From Variovorax sp. IB41 (GTDB lineage: Bacteria > Pseudomonadota > Gammaproteobacteria > Burkholderiales > Burkholderiaceae_C), in contig NZ_JAEFCB010000001.1 in the NCBI RefSeq assembly GCF_016405905.1, positions 992,001-1,056,000 on the forward strand: a stretch of 64,000 bases of DNA, in the 5' to 3' direction. This document shows, one piece after another, positions 28,050 to 36,016 of this stretch (its first letter is position 1; every line of letters starts with the position of its first letter). Under the pieces are notes generated by a model. That model searched no databases, was not told the DNA's origin, and saw nothing but the letters and a program-made list of their open reading frames with translations. Position numbers and translations under genes: made by a program.

Positions 28050-28976
28050 ATGGAGACACGCGAGCACATGGACTGGGACAACCTACGCTACTTCCTGGAG
28101 CTGGCCCGCTCCGGCACGCTGATGAGCGCGGCGCGCCGGCTCGAGGTGGACCACACCACGGTCGCGCGGCGCATCCAGTCGCTCGAAAAGGAGGTCGGCG
28201 CCCCGCTCTTCTCGCGAGAATCGGGCGGCCACCGGCTCACCGAGGCGGGCCGCCGGCTGCAGCCGCAGGTCGAGGCGATGGAGAGCGCCTTCCAGGCCGT
28301 GGAGAGCACCGCGCCGGCCTCGCAAGAAGGCCTCTCGGGCCTCGTGCGCATCGGCGCGACCGAAGGCTTCGGCACGGTGGTGCTGGCGCCGCAGCTCGCG
28401 CTCTTCGCGTCGCAGCACCCCAAGCTCACCATCGACCTGCTCGCGATGCCGCGGCTGGTGCACCTGTCGCGGCGCGAGGCCGACATCGTGATCTCGCTGG
28501 AGCGCCCGGCGCGCGGGCCGGTGGTGGTGACCAAGCTCACCGACTACACGCTGCGGCTCTATGCCTCCAAGCAATATCTCGCCGCGCACAAGCCCATCAA
28601 GACGCGCGAGGACCTGCGCGGCCACACCTTCATCAGCTACGTGGACGACCTGCTGTTCAGCAAGGAGCTGCAGTACCTGGACGAGCTGCACCGGCCCGAC
28701 ACCTTCGCGCTGCGCAGCACCAGCGTGCTGGCGCAGCACAGCGCGGTGGCGGCGGGTGCAGGCATCGCGGTGCTGCCGGCCTTCATCGCGGAGAAAGACA
28801 GCGCGCTGAAGCCGGTGCTGCGAGGCCAGGCGAACTTCACGCGCTCGTTCTGGATGTCTATGCCGGCCGAGACCAAGCACTTGGCACGCATGCAGGCCGT
28901 GTGGGAATTCCTCCGCGAGACTGCGGCGGCGCAGCGGCTATTCCTTTTGCCTGACGGCGCGGCAGAGACAAAATGA
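28050..28976 (+). CDS. LysR family transcriptional regulator divergent from mmsA
   Basis: The protein is 308 residues from this start. Its helix-turn-helix, NLRYFLELARSGTLMSAARRLEVDHTTVARRIQSLEKEVG, lies at about residues 10-50. Such an HTH with VDHTTVARRI is common in regulators of aldehyde dehydrogenases and short-chain acid catabolism. The effector domain follows from about residue 95. It is divergent from mmsA with a 152-base gap, so it probably controls the valine operon. The ATG at 28068 is an alternative start that loses only METREH. Confidence 0.88.
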   Translation: METREHMDWDNLRYFLELARSGTLMSAARRLEVDHTTVARRIQSLEKEVGAPLFSRESGGHRLTEAGRRLQPQVEAMESAFQAVESTAPASQEGLSGLVRIGATEGFGTVVLAPQLALFASQHPKLTIDLLAMPRLVHLSRREADIVISLERPARGPVVVTKLTDYTLRLYASKQYLAAHKPIKTREDLRGHTFISYVDDLLFSKELQYLDELHRPDTFALRSTSVLAQHSAVAAGAGIAVLPAFIAEKDSALKPVLRGQANFTRSFWMSMPAETKHLARMQAVWEFLRETAAAQRLFLLPDGAAETK

Positions 28977-29017
28977 CCGACCTCGCGCTCCTAGCAGGAG
29001 TTAGATGGAAGACAACA

Positions 29018-29034
29018 GTCAAGGAATCCTTGAC
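29018..29034. promoter_or_regulatory. Perfect inverted repeat upstream of the aminotransferase gene
   Basis: GTCAAGGAATCCTTGAC has 8-base arms around a single A. Outside it, AC at 29015 and GT at 29036 continue the symmetry after one mismatch. It lies 116 bases upstream of the aminotransferase ATG and 41 bases after the LysR stop. No T tract follows, so it is more likely an operator than a terminator. Confidence 0.4.
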
Positions 29035-29150
29035 AGTTCAAAGCAAGGGCCTGCCGGACGCTTGGAGCGGAAGCGAAGCAGGGTTGAGCACCATGATGGG
29101 ATTGCTGAAATCCCGATAAGCCTCGCTTGTCCACGAACCAGGAGACACGC

Positions 29151-30317
29151 ATGCCCCGTCATCGTCCCGCTCGGCTCGAACACATCGCAGGCATCGGCGT
29201 CGACCGCATGGGCGCCATCGCGGACGATGCGGACGGCCCGCCCTTTCTTCGGCTCGAGAACCTCGACGTCGACATCCCGCCCGACCCCGAAGCCATCGCG
29301 CGCACCGTGCGCGCCGCCTCGGAGGATTCGGACAACAGCTACCTGCCCTTCGTCGGCCAGTCGCGTTTGCGCGAAGTCGCCGCGCGGCATGTGTCGGCGC
29401 TCTCGGGCGTGGACTACGGCCCGCGCCATTGCGTGATCTCCGCGGGTGGGCTCTCGGGCATCCTCAATGCGCTGCTCGCGACCGTCGAGGTGGGCGACGA
29501 GGTGCTGGTGACCGATCCGACCTACGCGGGCCTGCTCAACCGCATCCGCCTGGCGGGCGGCACGCCGAAGTACGTGCCCTTCCAGTTCACGCCCGGCGGC
29601 GCATGGAAGCTCGACCGCGCGGCGCTGCAGGCCGCCATCGGGCCGCGCGTGCGCGTGATGCTGCTGATGTCGCCGTCGATGCCGACGGGCGGCTATTTCG
29701 ATGAAGACGACTGGCGCGCCATCGCCGCGCTGTGCGTGCAGCACGACCTGACGCTGATCCTCGACACGGCCATGGAGCGCCTGCTCTACGACGGCCGCCA
29801 GGTGATTCATCCGGCGGGTCTCCCCGGCATGGCCGGGCGCACGATCACCGTGGGCTCGTCGGCCAAGGAGCTGCGCATGATCGGCTGGCGCGTGGGCTGG
29901 ACCGTCGCGCCGGAAAGCTACATGCCCGATCTCGTGGCCGTGTCGCTCGCCAATGTGGTAGTGCCTGTGGGCATCGCGCAGGACGCGGTGGCGACGGCGC
30001 TGGAACAGTCCGCGCACACGCTCGCGCCGTATGTGGCCGAGCTGGAACGCCGGCGCGATACGGTGCTGGACGAACTCAAGGGCCTGCCGGTCGGCGTTCC
30101 GGCGGGCGGCTGGTCGCTGCTGCTGCGGACCAGTGATTTCGGCATCGACGGACAGACGCTGTCGGAGCGGCTTTTGAAAGCACGCGTCTGCGCGACTGCG
30201 ATGAAGGGCTGGGGTGAAACGCACGGCGCGCAGTACCTGCGCTTCGTGTTCTCCAACGAGCCGGTCGAGCGGCTGCGCGGGCTCGGCGACAAGGTGCGCG
30301 CCGCGCTGGGCGCCTGA
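29151..30317 (+). CDS. Class I/II PLP-dependent aminotransferase
   Basis: The 388-residue protein has the fold type I aminotransferase features. SAGGLSGILNALL lies near residue 95 as the cofactor phosphate loop. The aspartate of LTLILDTAMERLLYDGR near residue 205 contacts the pyridine nitrogen. The Schiff-base lysine is in VGSSAKELRMIGWRVGW near residue 240. Its substrate is unclear; the family covers aspartate, tyrosine and branched-chain-type enzymes. The ATG at 29151 has a GGAGAC ribosome site; an upstream TTG at 29127 is less likely. It is a single gene converging on the DUF4241 gene. Confidence 0.88.
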   Translation: MPRHRPARLEHIAGIGVDRMGAIADDADGPPFLRLENLDVDIPPDPEAIARTVRAASEDSDNSYLPFVGQSRLREVAARHVSALSGVDYGPRHCVISAGGLSGILNALLATVEVGDEVLVTDPTYAGLLNRIRLAGGTPKYVPFQFTPGGAWKLDRAALQAAIGPRVRVMLLMSPSMPTGGYFDEDDWRAIAALCVQHDLTLILDTAMERLLYDGRQVIHPAGLPGMAGRTITVGSSAKELRMIGWRVGWTVAPESYMPDLVAVSLANVVVPVGIAQDAVATALEQSAHTLAPYVAELERRRDTVLDELKGLPVGVPAGGWSLLLRTSDFGIDGQTLSERLLKARVCATAMKGWGETHGAQYLRFVFSNEPVERLRGLGDKVRAALGA

Positions 30318-30334
30318 GCGCCTGGTCGCTCAGG
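30313..30334. terminator. Hairpin spanning two convergent stop codons
   Basis: CCTGAGCG and CGCTCAGG form an 8-bp stem with a CCTGGT loop. The left arm contains the aminotransferase stop (30315-30317) and the right arm contains the stop of the convergent gene (30330-30332). It can act on both strands, but only a short A run follows on the plus strand. Confidence 0.55.
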
Positions 30335-31385
30335 AGAAAAGGCGCTTCAGGAATCCGGGCTTCGCCGCTGGCGTCGCGGCCTTTTCCAGCAGTTCGATGA
30401 GCCCTTCGACGCGCGGCTTCTTCAGCCGCCGCGCGTAGTCGATGTAGCTCTCTTCCTTGTCCATGCTGTAGAACTGCGGCGGCATCGGCAGGCCTTGCGC
30501 CGCGGCCAGCAGCACACGCAGCGCGTCGAGCCGGTTCATGCGGATGGCGCTCGTGATCGCGGTTTCGCCGAACGAGGGAATGATCTCGTTGGGCTTGGCG
30601 AGCCCCGCGTCGAGCAGGGTCTTGATCGCCGCGGCATCGCCTTCGACCGCCGCCGCGCCCAGCGCCTCGAGCGCGGCGCGTTTCTCCGGTGAAAGACTGG
30701 CCTTGTAGGCGTCGCTGCGCTTGTCGTCTTCGTCGCGCGCATCGCCGCCGGTCATCGTCATGAAGTCGGTCACGAGCGCCACGGGCTCGCCCGCCGCATC
30801 GAGCGCCCAGTAGCTCGGGTAGCTGCCGTCGCCCCAGCCGGAGCGAAAGATCACCATGTTGCTCGCCGAGCCCGGCCCGAGCGGGTAGTGGTCGACGACG
30901 TCGGCATCGCCCATCTCGCCGTCGAGCACGTCGTCGTAGTAGTTGCTGAAATCGGGATTCCCGGCTTCGCGCTTGTCGCGCTCGGCCATGGCGATGGCTG
31001 CGTCGGGGTCCATGAAGCAGCCGAGGCCCGCGTCGACCGGGTAACCGTAGAACTCGTCGTCGCCCAGCGTGTCGAGCGTCTCCCCTTCGATCAGCGCCAT
31101 CTGCCAGGTCAGCTCGGCCGCACGCACGCTGGCGCGGTCGCGCAGCCACAGCACGGCGAGCGCATGCCGGCCTTTGTCGTGCAACACCTCGACGGGAAAT
31201 GCGCCGCGCGCCTCGAGTTCGCGCGCGAACGGTTGGCGCTCGGGCTGCACCAGTGGATCGCAGGCCACGATGCGGCCGCTCGTGATGTTCGCGGCGCCGC
31301 AAGGCAGACGCTGCAGATGCACGGCGCGAAGTGCCTCGTCGCCGAGAAAGATGGTGCGAAGGTTGTCGGTGTCGAGATAAGCCAT
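30330..31385 (-). CDS. DUF4241 domain protein with ankyrin-like C-terminal repeats
   Basis: The product is 351 residues long. The N-terminal 210 residues match DUF4241, including GAFPVEVLHDKGRHALAVLWL near residue 60 and DEFYGYPVDAGLGCFMDPDAA near 115. Residues 230-320 look like degenerate ankyrin repeats: AVEGDAAAIKTLLDAGLAKPN and ETAITSAIRMNRLDALRVLL. A basic tail KPGFLKRLFS ends it. DUF4241 has no firm function; it is often seen in Bacteria near toxin-immunity or peptidoglycan genes. No signal peptide is visible, so it should be cytoplasmic. The neighbours give no hint, since both flanking transcription units are catabolic. Confidence 0.72.
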   Translation of the reverse strand: MAYLDTDNLRTIFLGDEALRAVHLQRLPCGAANITSGRIVACDPLVQPERQPFARELEARGAFPVEVLHDKGRHALAVLWLRDRASVRAAELTWQMALIEGETLDTLGDDEFYGYPVDAGLGCFMDPDAAIAMAERDKREAGNPDFSNYYDDVLDGEMGDADVVDHYPLGPGSASNMVIFRSGWGDGSYPSYWALDAAGEPVALVTDFMTMTGGDARDEDDKRSDAYKASLSPEKRAALEALGAAAVEGDAAAIKTLLDAGLAKPNEIIPSFGETAITSAIRMNRLDALRVLLAAAQGLPMPPQFYSMDKEESYIDYARRLKKPRVEGLIELLEKAATPAAKPGFLKRLFS

Positions 31386-31413
31386 GCGTGCAGTTTCTCA
31401 TTGCGCCATGACG

Positions 31414-31435
31414 AAGGGCCGCAGAAGCGGCCCTT
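31414..31435 (-). terminator. Hairpin after scoB
   Basis: The arms AAGGGCCGC and GCGGCCCTT (9 bp, perfect) enclose an AGAA loop. It lies 25 bases beyond the scoB stop. The T tract is missing, so it may be a weak terminator or a transcript-end stabiliser. Confidence 0.5.
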
Positions 31436-31460
31436 GTCGATGTCGGATGTGGCCGATCGT

Positions 31461-32099
31461 TTACTGGATCAGCTTGGCACCGGTCTTCGCCTGCAGCGCA
31501 TCGAAGCTCACGCCGGGCGCGAGCTCGACGACCTTCAGGCCTTCGGGCACCACGTCCATCACCGCGAGGTCGGTGATGATGCGGTCGACCACGCCCACGC
31601 CGGTCAGCGGCAGCGTGCACTTCTCCAGGATCTTGAAGTCCTCGGTGCCGTCCTTCTTCTTTGCCACGTGTTCCATCAGCACGATCACGCGCTTGACGCC
31701 GGCCACCAGGTCCATCGCGCCGCCCATGCCCTTGACCATCTTGCCGGGGATCATCCAGTTGGCGAGATCGCCTTCGGTGCTCACCTGCATCGCGCCGAGG
31801 ATAGAGAGGTTGATCTTGCCGCCGCGGATCATCGCGAAGCTGTCGTGGCTGCCGAAGATGGCCGAGCCCGGGATGGTGGTCACGGTCTGCTTGCCGGCGT
31901 TGATGAGGTCGGCGTCGACGTTGTCTTCGGTGGGAAAGGCGCCGATGCCCAGCATGCCGTTCTCGCTCTGCAGCCACACTTCCTTGGTGCCGGTGTGGTT
32001 GGCCACCAGCGTCGGGATGCCGATGCCCAGGTTCACGTAGAAGCCGTCTTCGAGTTCTTGCGCGGCACGGGCCGCCATCTGGTCTTGGGTCCAGGGCAT
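31461..32099 (-). CDS. scoB: 3-oxoacid CoA-transferase subunit B
   Basis: The 212-residue subunit matches SCOT/CatJ-type CoA-transferase beta chains. The active-site glutamate is in the signature SENGMLGIG near residue 46, with [13 protein letters not shown] near 20 and [15 protein letters not shown] near 92. Together with subunit A it moves CoA between succinyl-CoA and acetoacetate or 3-oxoadipate. The gene starts one base after the scoA stop. The specific acid is not set by the sequence; no ketoadipate or acetoacetate gene is adjacent, and the divergent PAS-LuxR regulator is the only context. Confidence 0.92.
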   Translation of the reverse strand: MPWTQDQMAARAAQELEDGFYVNLGIGIPTLVANHTGTKEVWLQSENGMLGIGAFPTEDNVDADLINAGKQTVTTIPGSAIFGSHDSFAMIRGGKINLSILGAMQVSTEGDLANWMIPGKMVKGMGGAMDLVAGVKRVIVLMEHVAKKKDGTEDFKILEKCTLPLTGVGVVDRIITDLAVMDVVPEGLKVVELAPGVSFDALQAKTGAKLIQ

Positions 32100-32100
32100 C

Positions 32101-32913
32101 TCAGGCTCCTTCTTTCTTGTTGACAGGCACGGTGGGCACGGGCACTTCGCTGCCGGCCGCAGCCTGCGCAATGACGGCCTGGGCCTCGACCTTGGCGGCA
32201 GCCGCATCGACCGGCGCCGCGGCGCTCACGGTGCGCTTCTCGATGCGCTTCTCGGGCGTGGCGTTCAGCACGATGCGGTGCACGTAGATGCCCGGCAGGT
32301 GGATGTCGTCGGGAGCGAGCTCGCCCACTTCGACGATCTTCTCGACCTCGACGATGCAGAGCTTGCCGGCCATCGCCGCTGCGGGGTTGAAGTTGCGCGC
32401 CGTGAGACGGAAGCGCAGGTTGCCCGACTTGTCGGCCACGTCGGCCTTCACCAGCGCCACGTCGGGCACGAGCGAACGCTCCATGACGTAGGTCTCGCCA
32501 TCGAACTCGCGCAGCTCCTTGCCTTCGGCCACTTGCGTGCCCACGCCGGTCTTGGTGAAGAAGGCCGGAATGCCGGCGCCGCCCGCGCGCAGCTTTTCGG
32601 CCAGCGTGCCCTGGGGCGTGAATTCGAGGGCCAGTTCGCCCGCGAGGTACTGGCGCTCGAACTCCTTGTTCTCGCCCACGTACGACGCGATCATCTTCTT
32701 GATCTGGCGCGTCTCGAGCAGCTTGCCGAGGCCGAAGCCGTCGACGCCCGCGTTGTTCGAGATGACGGTGAGGTTCTGCGCGCCGGAGTCCTTCAGCGCC
32801 TCGATCAGCGCCTCGGGAATGCCGCAAAGGCCGAAGCCGCCGACCGCGAGCATCTGCCCGTCGGCCACGACCCCCTTGAGTGCCGCTTCTGCGGAGGGAT
32901 AAATCTTGTTCAC
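32101..32913 (-). CDS. scoA: 3-oxoacid CoA-transferase subunit A with C-terminal extension
   Basis: The 270-residue subunit matches the alpha chain of 3-oxoacid CoA-transferase: [18 protein letters not shown] near residue 25, [15 protein letters not shown] near 52 and [17 protein letters not shown] near 185. Usual alpha chains end near residue 230; here about 36 extra residues rich in Ala, Val and Pro follow, ending VPVNKKEGA. The start codon is GTG at 32913, supported by an AAGGAG site on the minus strand (32919-32924) and conserved start [11 protein letters not shown]. Its stop is one base before scoB. The 104-base gap to the divergent regulator holds an inverted repeat. Confidence 0.92.
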   Translation of the reverse strand: MNKIYPSAEAALKGVVADGQMLAVGGFGLCGIPEALIEALKDSGAQNLTVISNNAGVDGFGLGKLLETRQIKKMIASYVGENKEFERQYLAGELALEFTPQGTLAEKLRAGGAGIPAFFTKTGVGTQVAEGKELREFDGETYVMERSLVPDVALVKADVADKSGNLRFRLTARNFNPAAAMAGKLCIVEVEKIVEVGELAPDDIHLPGIYVHRIVLNATPEKRIEKRTVSAAAPVDAAAAKVEAQAVIAQAAAGSEVPVPTVPVNKKEGA

Positions 32914-32972
32914 TCGGGCTCCTTGATGGAATGGTGAGAGTGGGTGGGTGGTTGGGTGGGAAGCCGTCAACG

Positions 32973-32998
32973 ATACTACGTACCCGCATACGTAGTAT
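32973..32998. promoter_or_regulatory. Perfect inverted repeat between scoAB and the LuxR-type regulator
   Basis: ATACTACGTA and TACGTAGTAT (10 of 10) flank the spacer CCCGCA. It ends 19 bases before the regulator ATG (33018) and starts 60 bases upstream of scoA. The size and place suit a LuxR-type dimer operator controlling both directions. Confidence 0.6.
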
Positions 32999-33017
32999 TT
33001 CGTAATGGTGACCCCCG

Positions 33018-33584
33018 ATGCCCGAGATCGATTACAGGCTGGCGTTTGAGCATGCACCCGTGGGCATGGTGGTCTCGAGCAACCGCACCATCGTGGCCTG
33101 CAACCTGCGGGTGTGCGAGATCTTCGGCGCAACGCCCTCCGCGCTGGTGGGGCATTCGTTCAGCATCCTGTACCCGAGCGTGGCCGAGTTCGAGCGCATC
33201 GGCAAGCGCATGGAGCCGTTTCTGAACGCCAACGGCAACTACGCCGACAACCGCATGATGAAGCGCCTGGGCGGCCTGCACGGGGCGATGGCCGGCGAGA
33301 CCTTCTGGTGCCACGTCACCGGCCACGCGATGAACCGCGACGCGCCGCACGAGGCCGGCATCTGGACCTTCGAGGACCTGGGCTCGCGCCGCGCGGTGAA
33401 GGCCGAGCTCACGCCGCGCGAGCGCGAAGTGGCGGCGCAGGTGATGCGGGGACTGACCTCCAAGGAGATCGGCAAGGCGCTGGGCATCAGCCACCGCACG
33501 GTGGAACTGCACCGGGCGCGGCTGATGCGCAAGTACGCGGCGGCGACGACCGCGGAGCTGGTGCAGAAGCTCATCGCGGGCTAG
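33018..33584 (+). CDS. PAS domain and LuxR-type HTH transcriptional regulator
   Basis: The 188-residue protein has an N-terminal PAS domain (about residues 5-115: FEHAPVGMVVSSNRTIVACN, then GHSFSILYPSVAEFERIG). A LuxR/GerE helix-turn-helix follows at about 130-185: LTPREREVAAQVMRGLTSKEIGKALGISHRTVELHRARLM. There is no receiver domain and no autoinducer-binding domain. It is divergent from scoAB with a perfect inverted repeat between, so it probably regulates that operon and itself. The signal bound by the PAS domain is unknown. An intrinsic terminator-like hairpin follows the stop. Confidence 0.88.
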   Translation: MPEIDYRLAFEHAPVGMVVSSNRTIVACNLRVCEIFGATPSALVGHSFSILYPSVAEFERIGKRMEPFLNANGNYADNRMMKRLGGLHGAMAGETFWCHVTGHAMNRDAPHEAGIWTFEDLGSRRAVKAELTPREREVAAQVMRGLTSKEIGKALGISHRTVELHRARLMRKYAAATTAELVQKLIAG

Positions 33585-33597
33585 CTTCGCGCGGCGA

Positions 33598-33617
33598 GCC
33601 GGACCCGCGCGTCCGGC
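33598..33617 (+). terminator. Terminator-like hairpin after the PAS-LuxR gene
   Basis: GCCGGAC and GTCCGGC flank a CCGCGC loop 14 bases after the stop. A short pyrimidine stretch (CTTCATGTTT) follows, so termination is plausible but not certain. Confidence 0.5.
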
Positions 33618-33758
33618 CTTCATGTTTCGTCTGTAATCCACGCCCGCTTCATCTGCATCGAAGCCCGGCCGGACGCAATTCGCGCGGAACGCGCGGCCAC
33701 GAGAGTACGGGACATCGACTCCCCCTTCACCACTCTCTCCGCACAAGGACCCAGACCC

Positions 33759-34532
33759 ATGAACCGCCGCTCCTTCTCCGCCGCCATCGTCGCAGGCGTT
33801 GCCGCATCCACCCTCTCCACCCGCGGCCTCGCGCAGACGCTCGCGCCGGGCGTGCGCAACGTGGTGCTGGTGCATGGCGCCTACGCCGACGGCTCGTGCT
33901 GGTCCGACGTGATCGGGCGGCTGCAGCAGGCGGGCCTGAAGGCCACCGCGGTGCAGAACCCGCTGACCTCGCTGGCCGACGACGTGGAGGCCACGCGGCG
34001 CATCCTCGCCTTGCAGGACGGCCCGACGGTGCTGGTCGGCCATTCATGGGCCGGCACGGTGATCAGCGAGGCCGGTGTCGACCCCAAGGTGTCGGCGCTG
34101 GTCTACGTGGCCGCGCGCGCGCCCGATGCCGGCGAGGACTACGGCGCGCTCGCCGCCAGGTTCCCCACGCCGCCGGCCAGCGCCGGCCTGGTCAAGGCGA
34201 ACGGCTTTGCGCAACTGGGCGAAGAGGCGTTCCTTCGCGACTTCGCGGGCGATCTCGATCCGGCCAGGGCGCGCGTGCTGTACGCCGTGCAGGGCCGTAT
34301 TTCCGACACGCTTTTCGCTTCGCGCACCACACAGGCCGCATGGCGCACCAAGCCCTCGTGGTACGCGATTTCGACCAAGGACCGGACCACTTCGCCCGAA
34401 CTGGAGCGCTTTCTCGCGCAGCGCATGAAGGCCAGGACGATCGAGGTCGAGTCCAGCCATCTTTCATTGATTTCGCACCCGGACCGAATCGCCAACCTGA
34501 TCCTGGAGGCGGCGGGAAGTTCCAGGACCTGA
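33759..34532 (+). CDS. Exported alpha/beta hydrolase
   Basis: The 257-residue protein begins with a signal peptide that may be Tat type: MNRRSFSAAIVAGVAASTL, cleaved after TRGLA near residue 26. The mature enzyme has the oxyanion motif VVLVHGAYADGSCW near residue 37, the nucleophile elbow VGHSWAGTV near 95 and a late histidine in ESSHLSLISHPD near 235. This is the EstC/hydroxynitrile-lyase-like subgroup of small alpha/beta hydrolases. A Ser-His-Asp triad looks intact. The substrate is unknown. It is monocistronic, with 174 bases before it and a small gene 123 bases after. Confidence 0.88.
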   Translation: MNRRSFSAAIVAGVAASTLSTRGLAQTLAPGVRNVVLVHGAYADGSCWSDVIGRLQQAGLKATAVQNPLTSLADDVEATRRILALQDGPTVLVGHSWAGTVISEAGVDPKVSALVYVAARAPDAGEDYGALAARFPTPPASAGLVKANGFAQLGEEAFLRDFAGDLDPARARVLYAVQGRISDTLFASRTTQAAWRTKPSWYAISTKDRTTSPELERFLAQRMKARTIEVESSHLSLISHPDRIANLILEAAGSSRT

Positions 34533-34655
34533 ACGCCCGATCGTTGCGAAAACGGAAACGCCGCATCGTCGAAAGCGCCGTGTCGTTCCCTTCCCCGAGG
34601 CCTATCTTCGAACCCATGCGAACAAGCCGTTCGCAGCCACCCAGGAGTATTTGAT

Positions 34656-34802
34656 ATGTCCACAGCCCTTCATTCCGAAAAGAACCTCCTTCAGCAAACC
34701 AGGCTGTCGGTCGCCCAGGTCCACGCCATCGCCACGCATCGCCTGCCGGTGACCCTGACGCTGGCGGCGATCATCCTGTCGGTGCTCGGCGTCAAGGCGT
34801 AG
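34656..34802 (+). CDS. Small hydrophobic-tailed protein, hypothetical
   Basis: The reading frame encodes 48 residues. Residues 1-29 are polar (MSTALHSEKNLLQQTRLSVA), and residues 30-46 form one hydrophobic helix (PVTLTLAAIILSVLGVKA). An AGGAG ribosome site lies at a good distance before the ATG at 34656. Both features argue for a real tail-anchored membrane protein. No family is recognised, and nothing around it suggests a function. Confidence 0.5.
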   Translation: MSTALHSEKNLLQQTRLSVAQVHAIATHRLPVTLTLAAIILSVLGVKA

Positions 34803-34811
34803 CCGGAGTTT

Positions 34812-35192
34812 TCAGGGCGCGAGCTCTGAAATCTCGATGAGGTTCAAGTCGGGGTCGCGCACATAGACCGAGCGGATGCGCGAGGTGGCGCCCGTGCGCA
34901 TCACGGGCCCTTCGATGATCGCCACGCCCTTCTCGCCCAATCGTTCGATGACCGCTTCGAGCGGCACGCTGGCGATGAAGCACAGGTCCAGCGAACCGGG
35001 CGTGGGCACATCGGCCTTCGGCTCGAACTCGTGGCCCTTCACGTGCAGGTTGATCTTCTGGTGGCCGAAGCGGAAGGCCTTGCGCCCGGCGCCGAAGGTC
35101 TCCAGCGTCATGCCCAGCGCGTCGACGTAGAAGCGCACGCAGGCCTCTTCGTTGGCGGTGGTGAGCACCAGGTGATCCAGGTGGTCGATCAT
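34812..35192 (-). CDS. VOC family protein (glyoxalase/dioxygenase fold)
   Basis: The 126-residue protein has the vicinal-oxygen-chelate fold. It starts IDHLDHLVLTTANEEACVRFYVDALGM, with a metal-ligand histidine position near residue 7. It continues HQKINLHVKGHEF near 46, and YVRDPDLNLIEISEL ends the protein with the second conserved glutamate. Such proteins include lyases, dioxygenases and drug-binding proteins; which one this is cannot be told. It starts 38 bases after the CorA-like stop and lies in the same direction as the stress island, so it may be its last gene or an independent one. Confidence 0.82.
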   Translation of the reverse strand: MIDHLDHLVLTTANEEACVRFYVDALGMTLETFGAGRKAFRFGHQKINLHVKGHEFEPKADVPTPGSLDLCFIASVPLEAVIERLGEKGVAIIEGPVMRTGATSRIRSVYVRDPDLNLIEISELAP

Positions 35193-35230
35193 GGGTTCTC
35201 CTTGAGTCCTTGGGGGTCGCGCGCCCCAGC

Positions 35231-36016
35231 CTACTTCTTCCCGAGCGTGGAGGCGGGCTTTGCCGCAGCCCGAGGCAACACCGGTGGCGCCACCGGCGCC
35301 TTGACCCAGCTGCGCAGCATCACGCCCAGCCAGATGCCGGCCGCGAAGATCACCCAGTACACCCAGCCCGGCAGGTTCTCCGCGCCGCTGTGCAGGTTCA
35401 TGCCGAAGGCCGCGCCGATGGCCATCAGCGGAAAGGTCAGCGCCGCGATGGTGTTGAGCTTGTGCTGCGCGCGGTTCATTTCCATGGCCGAGCGCGCCTG
35501 CGCCTCCGCGGCGTGCGCGAGGCGGTAGTCCAGCGACATGCGCGTGTCCGCCAGCAGCAGTTCGAAGCCGCGCGAGATCTCGACCGCGAGGTCGCGCAGG
35601 TCGACGAGCATCACGTCGTCCTTGACGGCGTCGCGGGCGGCCTGCAGCGTGTCCTGCATGTTCCGCGCGGCTCGGGTGAGCGGAATCAAGGGGCCGAGGA
35701 TCTGGAACAGGTCTTCCGAGGTCTCCGCCGCCTGGTGGCGGATCTCGAAGGTGCTGAAGGCCGCGCGATAGCTCTCCAGCAGCTTGGCGAGCGCGCGTTC
35801 GCCGGGGTTGTTGCCCTTGTGCAGCCACGCCCCGTCGGGCTTGCGCAGGAACACCGTGGGCTTGCGCTCGGCGCCGGTGCCGGCGGGCGGCTCGTGCAGG
35901 ATCACCATCAGGTGCCCCTGCTCGTGGATGATGCGCTGCGCGCCATAGGTGGTGCCGCCCAGCCGCTGCTGCATCTCGGGAGGCAGCTCCCAGTCGTAGT
36001 CGATTCGTCTTGCCAT
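35231..36016 (-). CDS. CorA-like membrane protein
   Basis: The 261-residue protein has a soluble part with long helices (about residues 60-190) and two membrane segments at the C-terminus (IAALTFPLMAIGAAFGMNLHSG and WVYWVIFAAGIWLGVMLRSW). The loop holds FGMNLHSG, which includes the GMN motif that forms the selectivity filter of CorA channels for magnesium and other divalent ions. It is shorter than CorA (316), and the N-terminal domain is reduced, so ion transport is not certain. Its start overlaps the phospholipase-D-like gene stop by one base. It is part of the island from 35231 to 47042. Confidence 0.78.
   Translation of the reverse strand: MARRIDYDWELPPEMQQRLGGTTYGAQRIIHEQGHLMVILHEPPAGTGAERKPTVFLRKPDGAWLHKGNNPGERALAKLLESYRAAFSTFEIRHQAAETSEDLFQILGPLIPLTRAARNMQDTLQAARDAVKDDVMLVDLRDLAVEISRGFELLLADTRMSLDYRLAHAAEAQARSAMEMNRAQHKLNTIAALTFPLMAIGAAFGMNLHSGAENLPGWVYWVIFAAGIWLGVMLRSWVKAPVAPPVLPRAAAKPASTLGKK

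Noticed and set aside
29005..29436. 143-codon frame with an AGGAG site before its ATG
   Set aside because: Most of it overlaps the aminotransferase gene in another frame and turns Arg/Ser/Pro-rich; no family resemblance.
34812..35192. VOC protein as a member of the PspA-flotillin island
   Set aside because: It is in the same direction but 38 bases away, with no functional link; it may be a separate unit, so it was left out of the island.
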